Of a stretch of 64,000 bases of DNA, positions 46,767 through 59,877 are shown one piece after another; within the stretch, counting starts at the first letter, position 1; every line of letters starts with the position of its first letter. Made by a program: the position numbers and the translations under genes. The notes under the pieces are model-generated. The model saw only the letters and a program-made list of their open reading frames with translations, searched no databases and was not told the DNA's origin. Source of the stretch: Hydractinia symbiolongicarpus (taxonomy: Eukaryota > Cnidaria > Hydrozoa > Anthoathecata > Hydractiniidae); NCBI RefSeq assembly GCF_029227915.1, contig NC_079876.1:8062001-8126000 (forward strand), in the 5' to 3' direction.

Positions 46767-48208
46767 CGTTTGCCGGCGATTAAACTTCTTTTATTCAGCG
46801 TCTCATCAAAAATGAAAACATCTTTAAAAACTACAAGTCTCATGCGTTTTAGTGGTGAAAAAATAATTTAAAAAATCGTTCGGGAAATGCGTTTACACCC
46901 TGGGTACTTTCTTTGTATACTTTTGACTATACGGGCCGAGTCCGGGATTTACGGGAAATCGCGGGTTTTCGTTTGCCGGCGATTAAACTTCTTTTATTCA
47001 GCGTCTCATCAAAAATGAAAACATTTTTAAAAACTACAAGTCTCATGCGCTTTAGTGGTAAAATATAAATTTAAAAAATCGTTTGGGAAATGAGTTTACT
47101 CCCTGGGTACTTTCTTTGTATACTTTTGACTATACGGGCCGAGTCCGGGATTTACGGGAAATCGCGGGTTTTCGTTTGCCGGCGATTAAACCACTTTCAT
47201 TAAGCGTCTCATCAAAAATGAAAAGATTTCGGAAAACTACAAGTCTCATGCGTTTTGGTGGTGTAAAAATAACTTAAAAAATCGTTTGGGAAATGAGTTT
47301 ACTCCCTGGGTACTTTCTTTGTATACTTTTGACTATACGGGCCGAGTCCGGGATTTACGGGAAATCGCGGGTTTTCGTTTGCCGGCGATTAAACTTCTTT
47401 TATTCAGCGTCTCATCAAAAATGAAAACCTTTTTAAAAACTACAAGTCTCATGGGCTTTAGTGGTGAAATAATATTTTAAAAAATCGTTTGGGAAATTAA
47501 TTTACTCCCTGGGTACTTTCTTTGTATACTTTTGACTATACGGGCCGAGTCCGGGATTTACGGGAAATCGCAGGTTTTCGTTTGCCGGCGATTAAACTTC
47601 TTTTATTCAGCGTCTCATTAAAAACTGAAAACATTTTTGAAAACTACAAGTCTCATGCGTTTTAGTGGTGAAAAAATGAATTAAAAAATCGTTCGGGAAA
47701 TGAGTTTACTCCCTGGGTACTATCTTTGTATACTTTTGACTATACGGGCCAAGCCCGGGATTTACGGGAAATCGCGGGTTTTCGTTTGCCGGCGATTAAA
47801 CTTCTTTTATTCAGTGTCTCATCAGAAATGAAAACATTTTTGAAAACTACAAGTATCATGCGTTTTAGTGGTGAAAAAGTAATTTAAAAAATCGTTCGGG
47901 AAATGAGTTTACTTCCTGGGTACTTTCTTTGTATACATTCGACTATACGGGCCAAGCCCAGGATTTACGGGAAATCGCGGGATTTCGTTTGCCGGCGATT
48001 AAACCTCTTTTATTAAGCGTCTCATCAAAAATGAAAACATTTTTAAAAACTACAAGTCTCATGCGCTTTAGTAGTAAAATATAAATTTAAAAAATCGTTT
48101 GGGAAATGAGTTTACTCCCTGGGTACTTTCTTTGTATACTTTTGACTATGCGGGCCGAGTCCGGGATTTACGGGAAATCGCGGGTTGTCGTTTGCCGGCG
48201 ATTAAACT
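46767..48208 (+). repeat. 1.44-kb copy of 44735-46176, offset 2032 bp
   Basis: Seven monomers recur in order, from the ACATCTTTAAAAAC tail through TTTTGGTGGTGTAAAAATAAC to CATTCGAC with CCAAGCCCAGG. One substitution was noticed near 46878 (ATCGTTC for ACCGTTC at 44846). At 48208 this copy switches to GATTAAACTTC, where the source reads GATTAAACCAC. Confidence 0.85.
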
Positions 48209-50460
48209 TCTTTTATTCAGCGTCTCATCAGAAATGAAAACATTTTTGAAAACTACAAGTATCATGCGTTTTAGTGGTGAAAAAATAATTTAAAAAATCG
48301 TTCGGGAAATGAGTTTACTTCCTGGGTACTTTCTTTGTATACATTCGACTATACGGGCCAAGCCCGGGATTTACGGGAAATCGCGGGATTTCGTTTGCCG
48401 GCGATTAAACCTCTTTTATTAAGCGTCTCATCAAAAATGAAAACATTTTTAAAAACTACAAGTCTCATGGGCTTTAGTGGTGAAATAATAATTTAAAAAA
48501 TCATTCGGGAAATGAGTTTACACACCGGGTACTTTCTTTGTATACTTTTGACTATACGGGCCGAGTCCGGGATTTACGGAAAATCGCAGGTCTTCGTTTG
48601 CCGGCGATTAAACTTCTTTTTTTCAGCGTCTCATCAAAAATGAAAACATTTTTGAAAACTACAAGTCTCATGCGTTTTAGTGGTGAAAAAAAAATTTAAA
48701 AAATCGTTCGGGAAATGAGTTTACTTCCTGGGTACTTTCTTTGTATACATTCGACTATACGGGCAAAGCCGGGATTTACGGGAAATCGCGGGTTGTCGTT
48801 TGCCGGCGATTAAACCACTTTCATTAAGCGTCTCATCAAAAATGAAAAGATTTCGGAAAACTACAAGTCTCATGCGTTTTGGTGGTGTAAAAATAACTTA
48901 AAAAATCGTTTGGGAAATGAGTTTACTCCCTGGGTACTTTCTTTGTATACTTTTGACTATACGGGCCGAGTCCGGGATTTACGGGAAATCGCGGGTTTTC
49001 GTTTGCCGGCGATTAAACTTCTTTTATTCAGCGTCTCATCAAAAATGAAAACCTTTTTAAAAACTACAAGTCTCATGGGCTTTAGTGGTGAAATAATAAT
49101 TTAAAAAATCGTTTGGGAAATTAGTTTACTCCCTGGGTACTTTCTTTGTATACTTTTGACTATACGGGCCGAGTCCGGGATTTACGGGAAATCGCAGGTT
49201 TTCGTTTGCCGGCGATTAAACTTCTTTTATTCAGCGTCTCATTAAAAACTGAAAACATTTTTGAAAACTACAAGTCTCATGCGTTTTAGTGTTGAAAAAA
49301 TGAATTAAAAAATCGTTCGGGAAATGAGTTTACTCCCTGGGTACTATCTTTGTATACATTTGACTATACGGGCCAAGCCCGGGATTTACGGGAAATCGCG
49401 GGTTTTCGTTTGCCGGCGATTAAACTTCTTTTATTCAGCGTCTCATCAGAAATGAAAACATTTTTGAAAACTACAAGTATCATGCGTTTTAGTGGTGAAA
49501 AAGTAATTTAAAAAATCGTTCGGGAAATGAGTTTACTTCCTGGGTACTTTCTTTGTATACATTCGACTATACGGGCCAAGCCCGGGATTTACGGGAAATC
49601 GCGGGATTTCGTTTGCCGGCGATTAAACCTCTTTTATTAAGCGTCTCATCAAAAATGAAAACATTTTTAAAAACTACAAGTCTCATGCGCTTTAGTAGTA
49701 AAATATAAATTTAAAAAATCGTTTGGGAAATGAGTTTACTCCCTGGGTACTTTCTTTGTATACTTTTGACTATGCGGGCCGAGTCCGGGATTTACGGGAA
49801 ATCGCGGGTTGTCGTTTGCCGGCGATTAAACCACTTTCATTAAGCGTCTCATAAAAAATGAAAATATTTCGGAAAACTACAAGTCTCATGCGTTTTGGTG
49901 GTGTAAAAATAACTTAAAAAATCGTTTGGGAAATGAGTTTACTCCCTGGGTACTTTCTTTGTATACTTTTGACTATACGGGCCGAGTCCGGGATTTACGG
50001 GAAATAGCGGATTTTCGTTTGCCGGCGATTAAACTTCTTTTATTCAGCGTCTCATCGAAAATGAAAACATTTTTGAAAACTACAAGTCTCATGGGCTTTA
50101 GTGGTGAAATAATAATTTAAAAAATCGTTTGGGAAATTAGTTTACTCCCTGGGTACTTTCTTTGTATACTTTTGACTATACGGGCTGAGTCCAGGATTTA
50201 CGGGAAATCGCAGGTTTTCGTTTGCCGGCGATTAAACTTCTTTTATTCAGCGTCTCATTAAAAACTGAAAATATTTTTGAAAACTACAAGTCTCATGCGT
50301 TTTAGTGGTGAAAAAATGAATTAAAAAATCGTTCAGGAAATGAGTTTACTCCCAGGGTACTATCTTTGTATACTTTTGACTATACGGGCCAAGCCCGGGA
50401 TTTACGGGAAATCGCGGGTTTTCGTTTGCCGGCGATTAAACCTCTTTTATTAAGCGTCTC

Positions 50461-53400
50461 ATCAAAAATGAAAACATTTTTAAAAACTACAAGTCTCATG
50501 GGCTTTAGTGGTGAAATAATAATTTAAAAAATCATTCGGGAAATGAGTTTACTCACCGGGTACTTTCTTTGTATACTTTTGACTATACGGGCCGAGTCCG
50601 GGATTTACGGAAAATCGCAGGTCTTCGTTTGCCGGCGATCAAACTTCTTTTTTTCAGCGTCTCATCAAAAATGAAAACATTTTTGAAAACTACAAGTCTC
50701 ATGCGTTTTAGTGGTGAAAAAAAAATTTAAAAAATCGTTCGGGAAATGAGTTTACTTCCTGGGTACTTTCTTTGTATACATTCGACTATACGGGCAAAGC
50801 CGGGATTTACGGGAAATCGCGTGATTTCGTTTGCCGGCGATTAAACCTCTTTTATTAAGCGTCTCATCAAAAATGAAAACATTTTTAAAAACTACAAGTC
50901 TCATGGGCTTTAGTGGTGAAATAATAATTTAAAAAATCGTTTGGGAAATGAGTTTACTCCCTGGGTACTTTCTTTGTATACTTTTGACTATACGGACCGA
51001 GTCCGGGATTTACGGGAAATCGCAATTTTCGTTTGCAGCCGATTAAACTTCTTTTATTCAGCGTCTCATCGAAAAAGAAAACATTTTAGAAAACTACAAG
51101 TCTCATGCGTTTTAGTGGTGAAAAAATAATTTAAAAATTCGTTAGGGAAATGAGTTTACTCACTGGGTACTTTCCTTGTATACTTTTGACTATACGGGCC
51201 GAGACCGGGATTTACGGGAAATTGCGGGTTTTCGTTTGCCGGCGATTAAACTTCTTTTATTCAGCGTCTCATCAAAAATAAAAACATTTTTAAAAACTAC
51301 AAGTCTCATGGGCTTTAGTGGTGAAATAATAATTTAAAAAATCGTTTGGGAAATGAGTTTACTCCCTGGGTACTTTCTTTGTATACTTTTGACTATACGG
51401 GCCGAGTACGGGATTTACGGGAAATCGCAGGTTTTCGTTTGCCGGCGATTAAACCTCTTTCATTAAGCGTCTCATTAAAAATGAAAACATTTTTAAAAAA
51501 TGCAAGTCTCATGCGTTTTAGTGGTGAAAAGATAATTGAAAAAATCGTTTCGGAAATGAGTTTACTCACAGGGTACTTTCTTTGTATACATTCGACTATA
51601 CGGGCCAAGCCCGGGATTTACGGGAAATCGCGGGTTTTCGTTTGCCGGCAATTAAACAACTTTCATTAAGCGTCTCATCAAAAATGAAAACATTTCTGAA
51701 AACTACAAGTCTCATGCGTTTTAGTGGTGAAAATTAAATTAAAAAATAGTTCGGGAAATAAGTTTACTCCCTGGGTACTTTCTTTGTATACTTTTGACTA
51801 TACGGGCCGAGTCCGGGATTTACGGGAAATCGCGGGTTTTTGTTTGCCGGCGATTAAACTTCTTTTATTCAGCGTCTCATCAAAAATGAAAACATTTTTA
51901 AAAACTACAAGTCTCATGGGCTTTAGTGGTAAAATATAAATTTAAAAAATCGTTTGGGAAATGAGTTTACTCCCGGGGTACTTTCTTTGTATACTTTTGA
52001 CTATACGGGCCGAGTCCGGGATTTACGGGAAATCGCAGGTTTTCGTTTGCCGGCGATTAAACTTCTTTTATTCAGCGTCACATCAAAAATGAAAACATTT
52101 TTGAAAACTACAAAGTCTCAAGCGTTTTAGTGGTGAAAAGATAATTTAAAAAATCGTTTTGGAAATGAGTTTAGTCACAGGATACTTTCTTTGTATACAT
52201 TCGACTATACGGCCAAGCCCGGGATTTACGGGAAATCGCAGGTTTTTGTTTGCCGGCGATTAAACTTCTTTTATTCCGCGTCTCATCAAAAATGAAAACA
52301 TTTTTGAAAACTACAAGTCTCATGCGTTTTAGTGGTGAAAAAATAATTTAAAAATTCGTTAGGGAAATGAGTTTACTCACTGGGTACTTTCCTTGTATAC
52401 TTTTGACTATACGGGCCGAGACCGGGATTTACGGGAAATCGCGGGTTTTTGTTTGCCGGGGATTAAACTTCTTTTATTCAGCGTCTCATCAAAAATGAAA
52501 ACATTTTTAAAAACTACAAGTCTCTTGGGCTTTAGTGGTAAAATATAAATTTAAAAAATCGTTTGGGAAATGAGTTTACTCCCGGGGTACTTTCTTTGTA
52601 TACTTTTGACTATACGGGCCGAGTCCGGGATTTACGGGAAATCGCAGGTTTTCGTTTGCCAGCGATTAAACTTCTTTTATTCAGCGTCTCATCAAAAATG
52701 AAAACATTTTTGAAAACTACAAGTCTCATGCGTTTTAGTGGTGAAAAAATATTTTAAAAATTCGTTCGAGAAATGAGTTTACTCACTGGGTACTTTCCTT
52801 GTATACTTTTGACTATACGGGCCGAGACCGGGATTTACTGGAAATCGCGGGTTTTCGTTTGCCGGCGATTAAACTTCTTTTATTCAGCGTCTCATCAAAA
52901 ATGAAAACATTTTTAAAAACTACAAGTCTCATGGGCTTTAGTGGTAAAATATAAATTTAAAAAATCGTTTGGGAAATGAGTTTACTCCCGGGGTACTTTC
53001 TTTGTATACTTTGGACTATACGGGCCGAGTCCGGGATTTACGGGAAATCGCAGGTTTTCGTTTGCCGGCGATTAAACTTCTTTTATTCAGCGTCTCATCA
53101 AAAATGAAAACATTTTTGAAAACTGCAAGTCTCATGCGTTTTAGTGGTGAAAAAATAATTTAAAAAATCGTTCGAGAAATGATTTTACACCCTGGGTACT
53201 TTCTTTGTATACTTTTGACTATACGGGCCGAGTCTGGGATTTACGGGAAATCGCAGGTTTTCGTTTGCCGGCGATTAAACCACTTTCATTAAGCGTCTCA
53301 TCAAAAATGAAAAGATTTCTGAAAACTACAAGTCTCATGCGTTTTAGTGGTGAAAAAATAATTTAAAAAATCGTTCGGGAAATGAGTTTACTCCCTGGGT

Positions 53401-53814
53401 ACTTTCTTTGTATACTTTTGACTATATGGGCCGAGTCCGGGATTTTACGGGAAATCGCAGGTTTTCGTTTGCCGGCGATTAAACTTCTTTTATTCAGCGT
53501 CTCATCAAAAATGAAAACATTTTTAAAAACTACAAATCTCATGGGCTTTAGTGGTGAAATATTAATTTAAAAAATCGTTCGGGAAATGAGTTTACTCCCT
53601 GGGTACTATCTTTGTATACTTTTGACTATACGGGCCAAGCCCGGGATTTACGGGAAATCGCGGGTTTTCGTTTGCCGGCGATTAAACTTCTTTTATTCAG
53701 AGTCTCATCAGAAATGAAAACATTTTTGAAAACTACAAGTCTTATGCGTTTTAGTGGTGAAAAAATAAATTAAAAAATCGTTCTGGAAATGAGTTTACTC
53801 ACAGAGTACTTTAT
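50461..53814 (+). repeat. Mixed block, 50.5-53.8 kb
   Basis: About sixteen monomers of several families. The first three resemble 48430-48780 (offset 2031), with AATCATTCGGG, GGTCTTCG and CTTCTTTTTTTCAGCG. A monomer with TTCGTTAGGGAAATG occurs at 51141 and 52358, and TAAAATATAAATTTAAA monomers of the 1015-bp family recur singly near 51930, 52540 and 52950. The monomer near 51005 is damaged (CGCAATTTTCG, TTTGCAGCCG). Confidence 0.78.
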
Positions 53815-54220
53815 TTGTATACATTCGACTATACGGGCCAAGCCCGGGATTTACGGGAAATCGCGGGATTTCGTTTGCCGGCGAATAAACCTCTTTTATT
53901 AAGCGTCTCATCAAAAATGAAAACATTTTTAAACACTGCAAGTCTCATGCGTTTTAGTGGTGAAAAGATAATTGAAAAAATTGTTTCGGAAATGAGTTTA
54001 CTCACAGGGTACTTTCTTTGTATACATTCGACTATACGGGCCAAGCCCGGGATTTACGGGAAATCGCGGGATTTCGTTTGCCGGCGATTAAACCTCTTTT
54101 ATTAAGCGTCTCATCAAAAATGAAAACATTTTTAAACACTGCAAGTCTCATGCGTTTTAGTGGTGAAAAGATAATTGAAAAAATTGTTTCGGAAATGAGT
54201 TTACTCACAGGGTACTTTCT
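53815..54220 (+). repeat. Two adjacent near-identical class A monomers
   Basis: Bases 53815-54017 and 54018-54220 differ at one noticed position (GGCGAATAAAC versus GGCGATTAAAC near 53885). Both carry the rare AAACACTGCAAG tail and AAGATAATTGAAAAAATTG. Most neighbouring monomers differ at ten or more sites, so this is a very recent single-monomer duplication. Confidence 0.88.
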
Positions 54221-57200
54221 TTGTATACATTCGACTATACGGGCCAAGCCCGGGATTTACGGGAAATCGCGGGTTTTCGTTTGCCGGCGATTAAACAACT
54301 TTCATTAAGCGTCTCATCAAAAATGAAAACATTTCTGAAAACTACAAGTCTTATGCGTTTTAGTGGTGAAAATTAATTTAAAAAATAGTTCGGGAAATGA
54401 GTTTACTCCCTGGCTACTTTCTTTGTAAACTTTTGACTATACGGGCCGAGTCCGGGATTTACGGAAAGTAGCGGGTTTTCGTTTGCCGGCAATTAAACTT
54501 CTTTTATTCAGCGTCTCATCAAATATGAAAACATTTTTAAAAACTACAAGTCTCATGGGCTTTAGTGGTGAAATAATAATTTAAAAAATCGTTCGGGAAA
54601 TGAGTTTACACCCCGGGTACTTTCTTTGTATACTTTTGTCTATACGGGCCGAGTCCGGGATTTACGGAAAATCGCAGGTTTTCGTTTGCCGGCGATTAAA
54701 CTTCTTTTATTTAGCGTCTCATCAAAAATGAAAACATTTTTGAAAACTACAAGTCTCATGCGTTTTAGTGGTGAAAAAATAATTTAAAAAATCGTTCAGG
54801 AAATGAGTTTACTCCCTGGGTACTTTCTTTGTATACTTTTGACTATGCAGGCCGATTCCGGGGTTTACGGGAAATGGCGGGTTTTCGTTTGCCGGCGATT
54901 AACCTTCTTTTATTCAGCGGCCCATCAAAAATGAAAACATTTTTGAAAACTACAAGTCTCAAGCGTTTTAGTGGTGAAAAGATAATTTAAAAAATCGTTT
55001 TGGAAATGAGTTTAGTCACAGGATACTTTCTTTGTATACATTCGACTATACGGGCCAAGCCCGGGATTTACGGGAAATCGCGGGTTTTCGTTTGCCGGCG
55101 ATTAAACCACTTTCATCAAGCGTCTCATCAAAAATGAAAACATTTCTGAAAACTACAAGTCTCATGCGTTTTAGTGGTGAAAAAATAATTTAAAAATTCG
55201 TTCAGGAAATGAGTTTACTCACTGGGTACTTTCCTTGTATACTTTTGATTATACGGGCCGAGTCCGGGATTTACGGGAAATCCCGGGTTTTTGTTTGCCG
55301 GCGATTAAACTTCTTTTATTCAGCGTCTCATCAAAAATGAAAACATTTTTAAAAACTACAAGTCTCATGGGCTTTAGTGGTGAAATAATAATTTAAATAA
55401 TCGTTTGGGAAATGAGTTTACTCCCTGGGTACTTTCCTTGTATACTTTTGACTATACGGGCCGAGTCCGGGATTTACGGGAAATCGCAGGTTTTCGTTTG
55501 CCAGCGATTAAACTTCTTTTATTCAGCGTCTCATCAAAAATGAAAACATTTTGGAAAACTACAAGTCTCATGCGTTTTAGTGGTGAAAAAATAATATAAA
55601 AAATCGTTCGGGAATTGTGTTTACACCCTGGGTACTTTCTTTGTATACTTTTGACTATACGGGCCGAGTCCGGGATTTACGGGAAATCGCAGGTTTTTGT
55701 TTGCCGGCGATTAAACTTCTTTTATTCCGCGTCTCATCAAAAATGAAAACATTTTTGAAAACTACAAGTCTCATGCGTTTTAGTGGTGAAAAAATAATTT
55801 AAAAATTCGTTAGGGAAATGAGTTTACTCACTGGGTACTTTCCTTGTATACTTTTGACTATACGGGCCGAGACCGGGATTTACGGGAAATCGCGGGTTTT
55901 CGTTTGCCGGCGATAAAACTTCTTTTATTCAGCGTCTCATTAAAAATAAAAACATTTTTAAAAACTACAAGTCTCATGGGCTTTAGTGGTAAAATATAAA
56001 TTTAAAAAATCGTTTGGGAAATGAGTTTACTCCCGGGGTACTTTCTTTGTATACTTTTGACTATACGGGCCGAGTCCGGGATTTACGGGAAATCGCAGGT
56101 TTTCGTTTGCCGGCGATTAAACTTCTTTTATTCAGCGTCTCATCAAAAATGAAAACATTTTTGAAAACTACAAGTCTCATGCGTTTTAGTGGTGAAAAAA
56201 TAATTTAAAAAATCGTGCGAGAAATGAGTTTACACCCTGGGTACTTTCTTTGTATACTTTTGACTATAAGGGCCGTGTCCGGGATTTACGGGAAATCGCA
56301 GGTTTTTGTTTGCCGGCGATTAAACTTCTTTTATTCCGCGTCTCATCAAAAATGAAAACATTTTTGAAAACTACCAGTCTCATGCGTTTTAGTGGTGAAA
56401 AAATAATTCAAAAATTCGTTAGGGAAATGGGTTTACTCACTGGGTACTTTCCTTGTATACTTTTGACTATACGGGCCGAGACCGGGATTTACGGGAAATC
56501 GCGGGTTTTCGTTCTCCGGCGATTAAACCTCTTTCATTAAGCGTCTCATCAAAAATGAAAACATTTTTAAAAACTACAAGTCTCATGGGCTTTAGTGGTA
56601 AAATATAAATTTAAAAAATCGTTTTGGAAATGAGTTTACTCCCGGGGTACTTTCTTTGTATACTTTTGACTATACGGGCCGAGTCCGGGATTTGCGGGAA
56701 ATCGCAGGTTTTCGTTTGCCGGCGATTAAACTTCTTTTATTCAGCGTCTGATCAAAAATAAAAACATTTTTGAAAACTACAAGTCTCATGCGTTTTAGTG
56801 GTGAGAAAATAATTTAAAAAATCGTTCGAGAAATGATTTTACACCCTGGGTACTTTCTTTGTATACTTTTGACTATACGGGCCGAGTGTGGGATTTACGG
56901 GAAATCGCAGGTTTTCGTTTGCCGGCGATTAAACCACTTTCATTAAGCGTCTCATCAAAAATGAAAAGATTTCTGAAAACTACAAGTCTCATGCGTTTTA
57001 GTGGTGAAAAAATAATTTAAAAAATCGTTCGGGAAATGAGTTTACTCCCTGGGTACTTTCTTTGTATACTTTTCACTCTACGGGCCGAGTCCGGGATTTA
57101 CGGGAAATCGCAGGTTTTCGTTTGCCGGCGATTAAACTTCTTTTATTCAGCGTCTCATCAAAAATGAAAACATTTTTGAAAACTACAAGTCTTATGCGTT

Positions 57201-57775
57201 TTAGTGGTGAAAAAATAATTTAAAAAATCGTTCTGGAAATGAGTTTACTCACAGGGTACTTTCTTTGTATACATTCGACTATACGGGCCAAGCCCGGGAT
57301 TTACGGGAAATCGCGGGTTTTCATGTGCCGGCGATTAAACCTCTTTCATTAAGCGTCTCATCAAAAATGAAAACATTTTTGAAAACTACAAGTCTCATGC
57401 GTTTTAGTGGTGAAAAAAAAATTAAAAAATCATTCGGGAAATGAGTTTACTTCCTGGGTTCTTTCTTTATATACATTCGACTATACGGGCCAAGCCCGGG
57501 ATTTACGCGAAATCGCGGGATTTCGTTTGCCGGCGATGAAACCTCTTTTATTAAGCGTCTCATAAAAAATGAAAACATTTTTAAAAACTACAAGTCTCAT
57601 GGGCTTTAGTGGTGACATAATAATTTAAAAAATCGTTCGGGAAATGAGTTTACACCCCGGGTACTTTCTTTGTATACTTTTGACTATACGGGCCGAGTCC
57701 GGGATTTACGGGAAATCGCAGGTTTTCGTTTGCCGGCAATTAAACTTCTTTTATTCAGCGTCTCATCAAAAATGA
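54221..57775 (+). repeat. Mixed block, 54.2-57.8 kb
   Basis: About seventeen monomers. Local repeats include a three-monomer step of 609 bp (GGTTTTTGTTTGCCGG with TTATTCCGCG at 55691 and 56300). A longer echo has the GAAATGATTTTACACCC monomer at 53179 and again 3654 bp on at 56833. The TTCGTTAGGGAAATG variant is present at 55809 and 56418. Otherwise only ordinary satellite monomers are seen. Confidence 0.78.
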
Positions 57776-59478
57776 AAACATTTTTGAAAACTACAAGTCT
57801 CATGCGTTTTAGTGGTGAAAAAAAAATTTAAAAAATCGTTCGGGAAATGAGTTTAATTCCTGGGTACTTTCTTTGTATACATTCGACTATACGGGCCAAG
57901 CCCGGGATTTACGGGAAATCGCGGGATTTCGTTTGCCAGCGATTAAACCTCTTTTATTAAGCGTCTCATCAAAAATGAAAACATTTTTAAAAAATACAAG
58001 TCTCATGGGCTTTAGTGGTGAAATAATAATTTAAAAAATCGTTCGGGAAATGAGTTTACACCCCGGGTACTTTCTTTGTATACTTTTGACTATACGGGCC
58101 GAGTCCGGGATTTACGGGAAATCGCAGGTTTTCGTTTGCCGGCGATTAAACTTCTTTTATTCAGCGTCTCATCAAAAATGAAAATATTTTTGAAAACTAC
58201 AAGTCTCATGCGTTTTAGTGGTGAAAAAATAATTTAAAAAATCGTTCGGGAAATGAGTTTACTCCCTGGGTACTTTCTTTGTATACTTTTCACTCTACGG
58301 GCCGAGTCTGGGATTTACGGGAAATCGCAGGTTTTCGTTTGCCGGCGATTAAACTTCTTTTATTCAGCGTCTCATCAAAAATGAAAACATTTTTGAAAAC
58401 TACAAGTCTCATGCGTTTTAGTGGTGAAAAAATGAGTTAAAAAATCGTTCGGGAAATGGGTTTACTCCCTGGGTACTATCTTTGTATACTTTTGACTATA
58501 CGGGCCAAGCCCGGGATGTACGGGAAATCGCGGGTTTTCGTTTGCCGGCGATTAAACTTCTTTTATTCAGCGTCTCATCAGAAATGAAAACATTTTTGAA
58601 AACTACAAGTCTCATGCGTTTTAGTGGTGAAAAAATGAGTTAAAAAATCGTTCGGGAAATGGGTTTACTCCCTGGGTACTATCTTTGTATACTTTTGACT
58701 ATACGGGCCAAGCCCGGGATGTACGGGAAATCGCGGGTTTTCGTTTGCCGGTGAATAAACTTCTTTTATTCAGCGTCTCATCAGAAATGAAAACATTTTT
58801 GAAAACTACAAGTCTTATGCGTTTTAGTGGTGAAAAAATAATTTAAAAAATTGTTCTGGAAATGAGTTTACTCACAGGGTACTTTCTTTGTATACATTCG
58901 ACTATACGGGCCAAGCCCGGGATTTACGGGAAATCGCGGGTTTTCGTTTGCCGGCGATTAAACCTCTTTCATTAAGCGTCTCATCAAAAATGTAAACATT
59001 TTTGAAAACTACAAGTCTCATGCGTTTTAGTGGTGAAAAAAAAATTTAAAAAATCGTTCGGGAAATGAGTTTAATTCCTGGGTACTTTCTTTGTATACAT
59101 TCGACTATACGGGCCAAGCCCGGGATTTACGGGAAATCGCGGGATTTCGTTTGCCGGCGATTAAACCTCTTTTATTAAGCGTCTCATCAAAAATGAAAAC
59201 ATTTTTAAAAAATACAAGTCTCATGGGCTTTAGTGGTGAAATAATAATTTAAAAAATCGTTCGGGAAATGAGTTTACACCCCGGGTACTTTCTTTGTATA
59301 CTTTTGACTATACGGGCCGAGTCCGGGATTTACGGGAAATCGCAGGTTTTCGTTTGACGGCGATTAAACTTCTTTTATTCAGCGTCTCATCAAAAATGAA
59401 AACATTTTTGAAAACTACAAGTCTCATGCGTTTTAGTGGTGAAAAAATAATTTAAAAAATCGTTCGGGAAATGAGTTT
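57776..59478 (+). repeat. Six-monomer step: 57776-58260 recurs at 58994-59478
   Basis: An offset of 1218 bp relates two 0.48-kb stretches containing GAAAAAAAAATTTAAA with GTTTAATTCCTGGG, AAAAAATACAAG with CATGGGCTTTAG, and TTTACACCCCGGG. The GTTTAATTCC monomer appears again at 60945, 63074 and 63683, so it belongs to the repeat family that fills the end of the window. Confidence 0.8.
58407..58812 (+). repeat. Two adjacent near-identical monomers with GAAAAAATGAGTT
   Basis: Monomers 58407-58609 and 58610-58812 share GAAAAAATGAGTTAAAA, GAAATGGGTTTACTCC, TACTATCTTTG and GGGATGTACGGG. Two differences were noticed (GGCGATTAAAC versus GGTGAATAAAC). Like 53815-54220, this is a recent single-monomer duplication. 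Confidence 0.87.
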
Positions 59479-59827
59479 AAACCCCGGGTACTTTCTTTGT
59501 ATACTTTTGACTATACGAGCCGAGTCCGGGATTTACGGGAAATCGCAGGTTTTCGTTTGCCGGCGATTAAACTTCTTTTATTCAGCGTCTCATCAAAAAT
59601 GAAAACATTTTTGAAAACTACAAGTCTCATGCGTTTAAGTGGTGAAAAAATAATTTAAAAAATCGTTCGGGAAATGAGTTTACACCCCGGGTACTTTCTT
59701 TGTATACTTTTGACTATACGGGCCGAGTCCGGGATTTACGGGAAGTCGTGGGTTTTTGTTTGCCAGCGATTAAACTTCTTTTATTCAGCGTCTCATCAAA
59801 AATGAAAGTATTTTTAAATACTACAAG

Positions 59828-59877
59828 TCTCATGGGCTTTAGTGGTGAAATAATAATTTAAAAAATCGTTTTTTTCG
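59828..59877 (+). repeat. 50-bp monomer remnant, copy 1
   Basis: Two TCTCATGGGC landmarks lie 50 bp apart. The monomer runs normally to AAAAAATCGTT, then a run of T leads straight into CGTCTCATGGGC, removing about 153 bp including GTATAC, the CGGG words and the dyad. It is the shortest monomer in the window. Confidence 0.92.

Larger units (their letters stand above)
40182..50460 (+). repeat. Second five-monomer higher-order repeat family, 1016 bp, discontinuous
   Basis: The unit contains TACTATCTTTG with GAAAAAATGAATTAAAA; then CAAGTATCATGCG with CTTCCTGGG; then GCGCTTTAGTAGTAAAATATAA; then TTTTGGTGGTGTAAAAATAAC; then CATGGGCTTTAG with GGGAAATTA and TCATTAAAAACTGAAAAC. The last has one inserted base, hence 1016 bp. 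Marker monomers lie 1016 bp apart at 42413/43429, 45051/46067, 47083/48099 and 48910/49926. Other intervals are interrupted by extra monomers. Order and several markers match the 1015-bp family, so the two share an ancestor. Confidence 0.87.

Noticed and set aside
51393-51608. Minus-strand frames of 65-71 codons (also near 15576, 53829 and 54032)
   Set aside because: They are mirror images of the same monomer and occur only where a stop happens to be lost. Nothing supports coding.
59871-59877. T-run as a Pol III or rho-independent terminator
   Set aside because: It sits at a monomer truncation joint with no gene or stable GC hairpin upstream, so it is better read as a repair scar.
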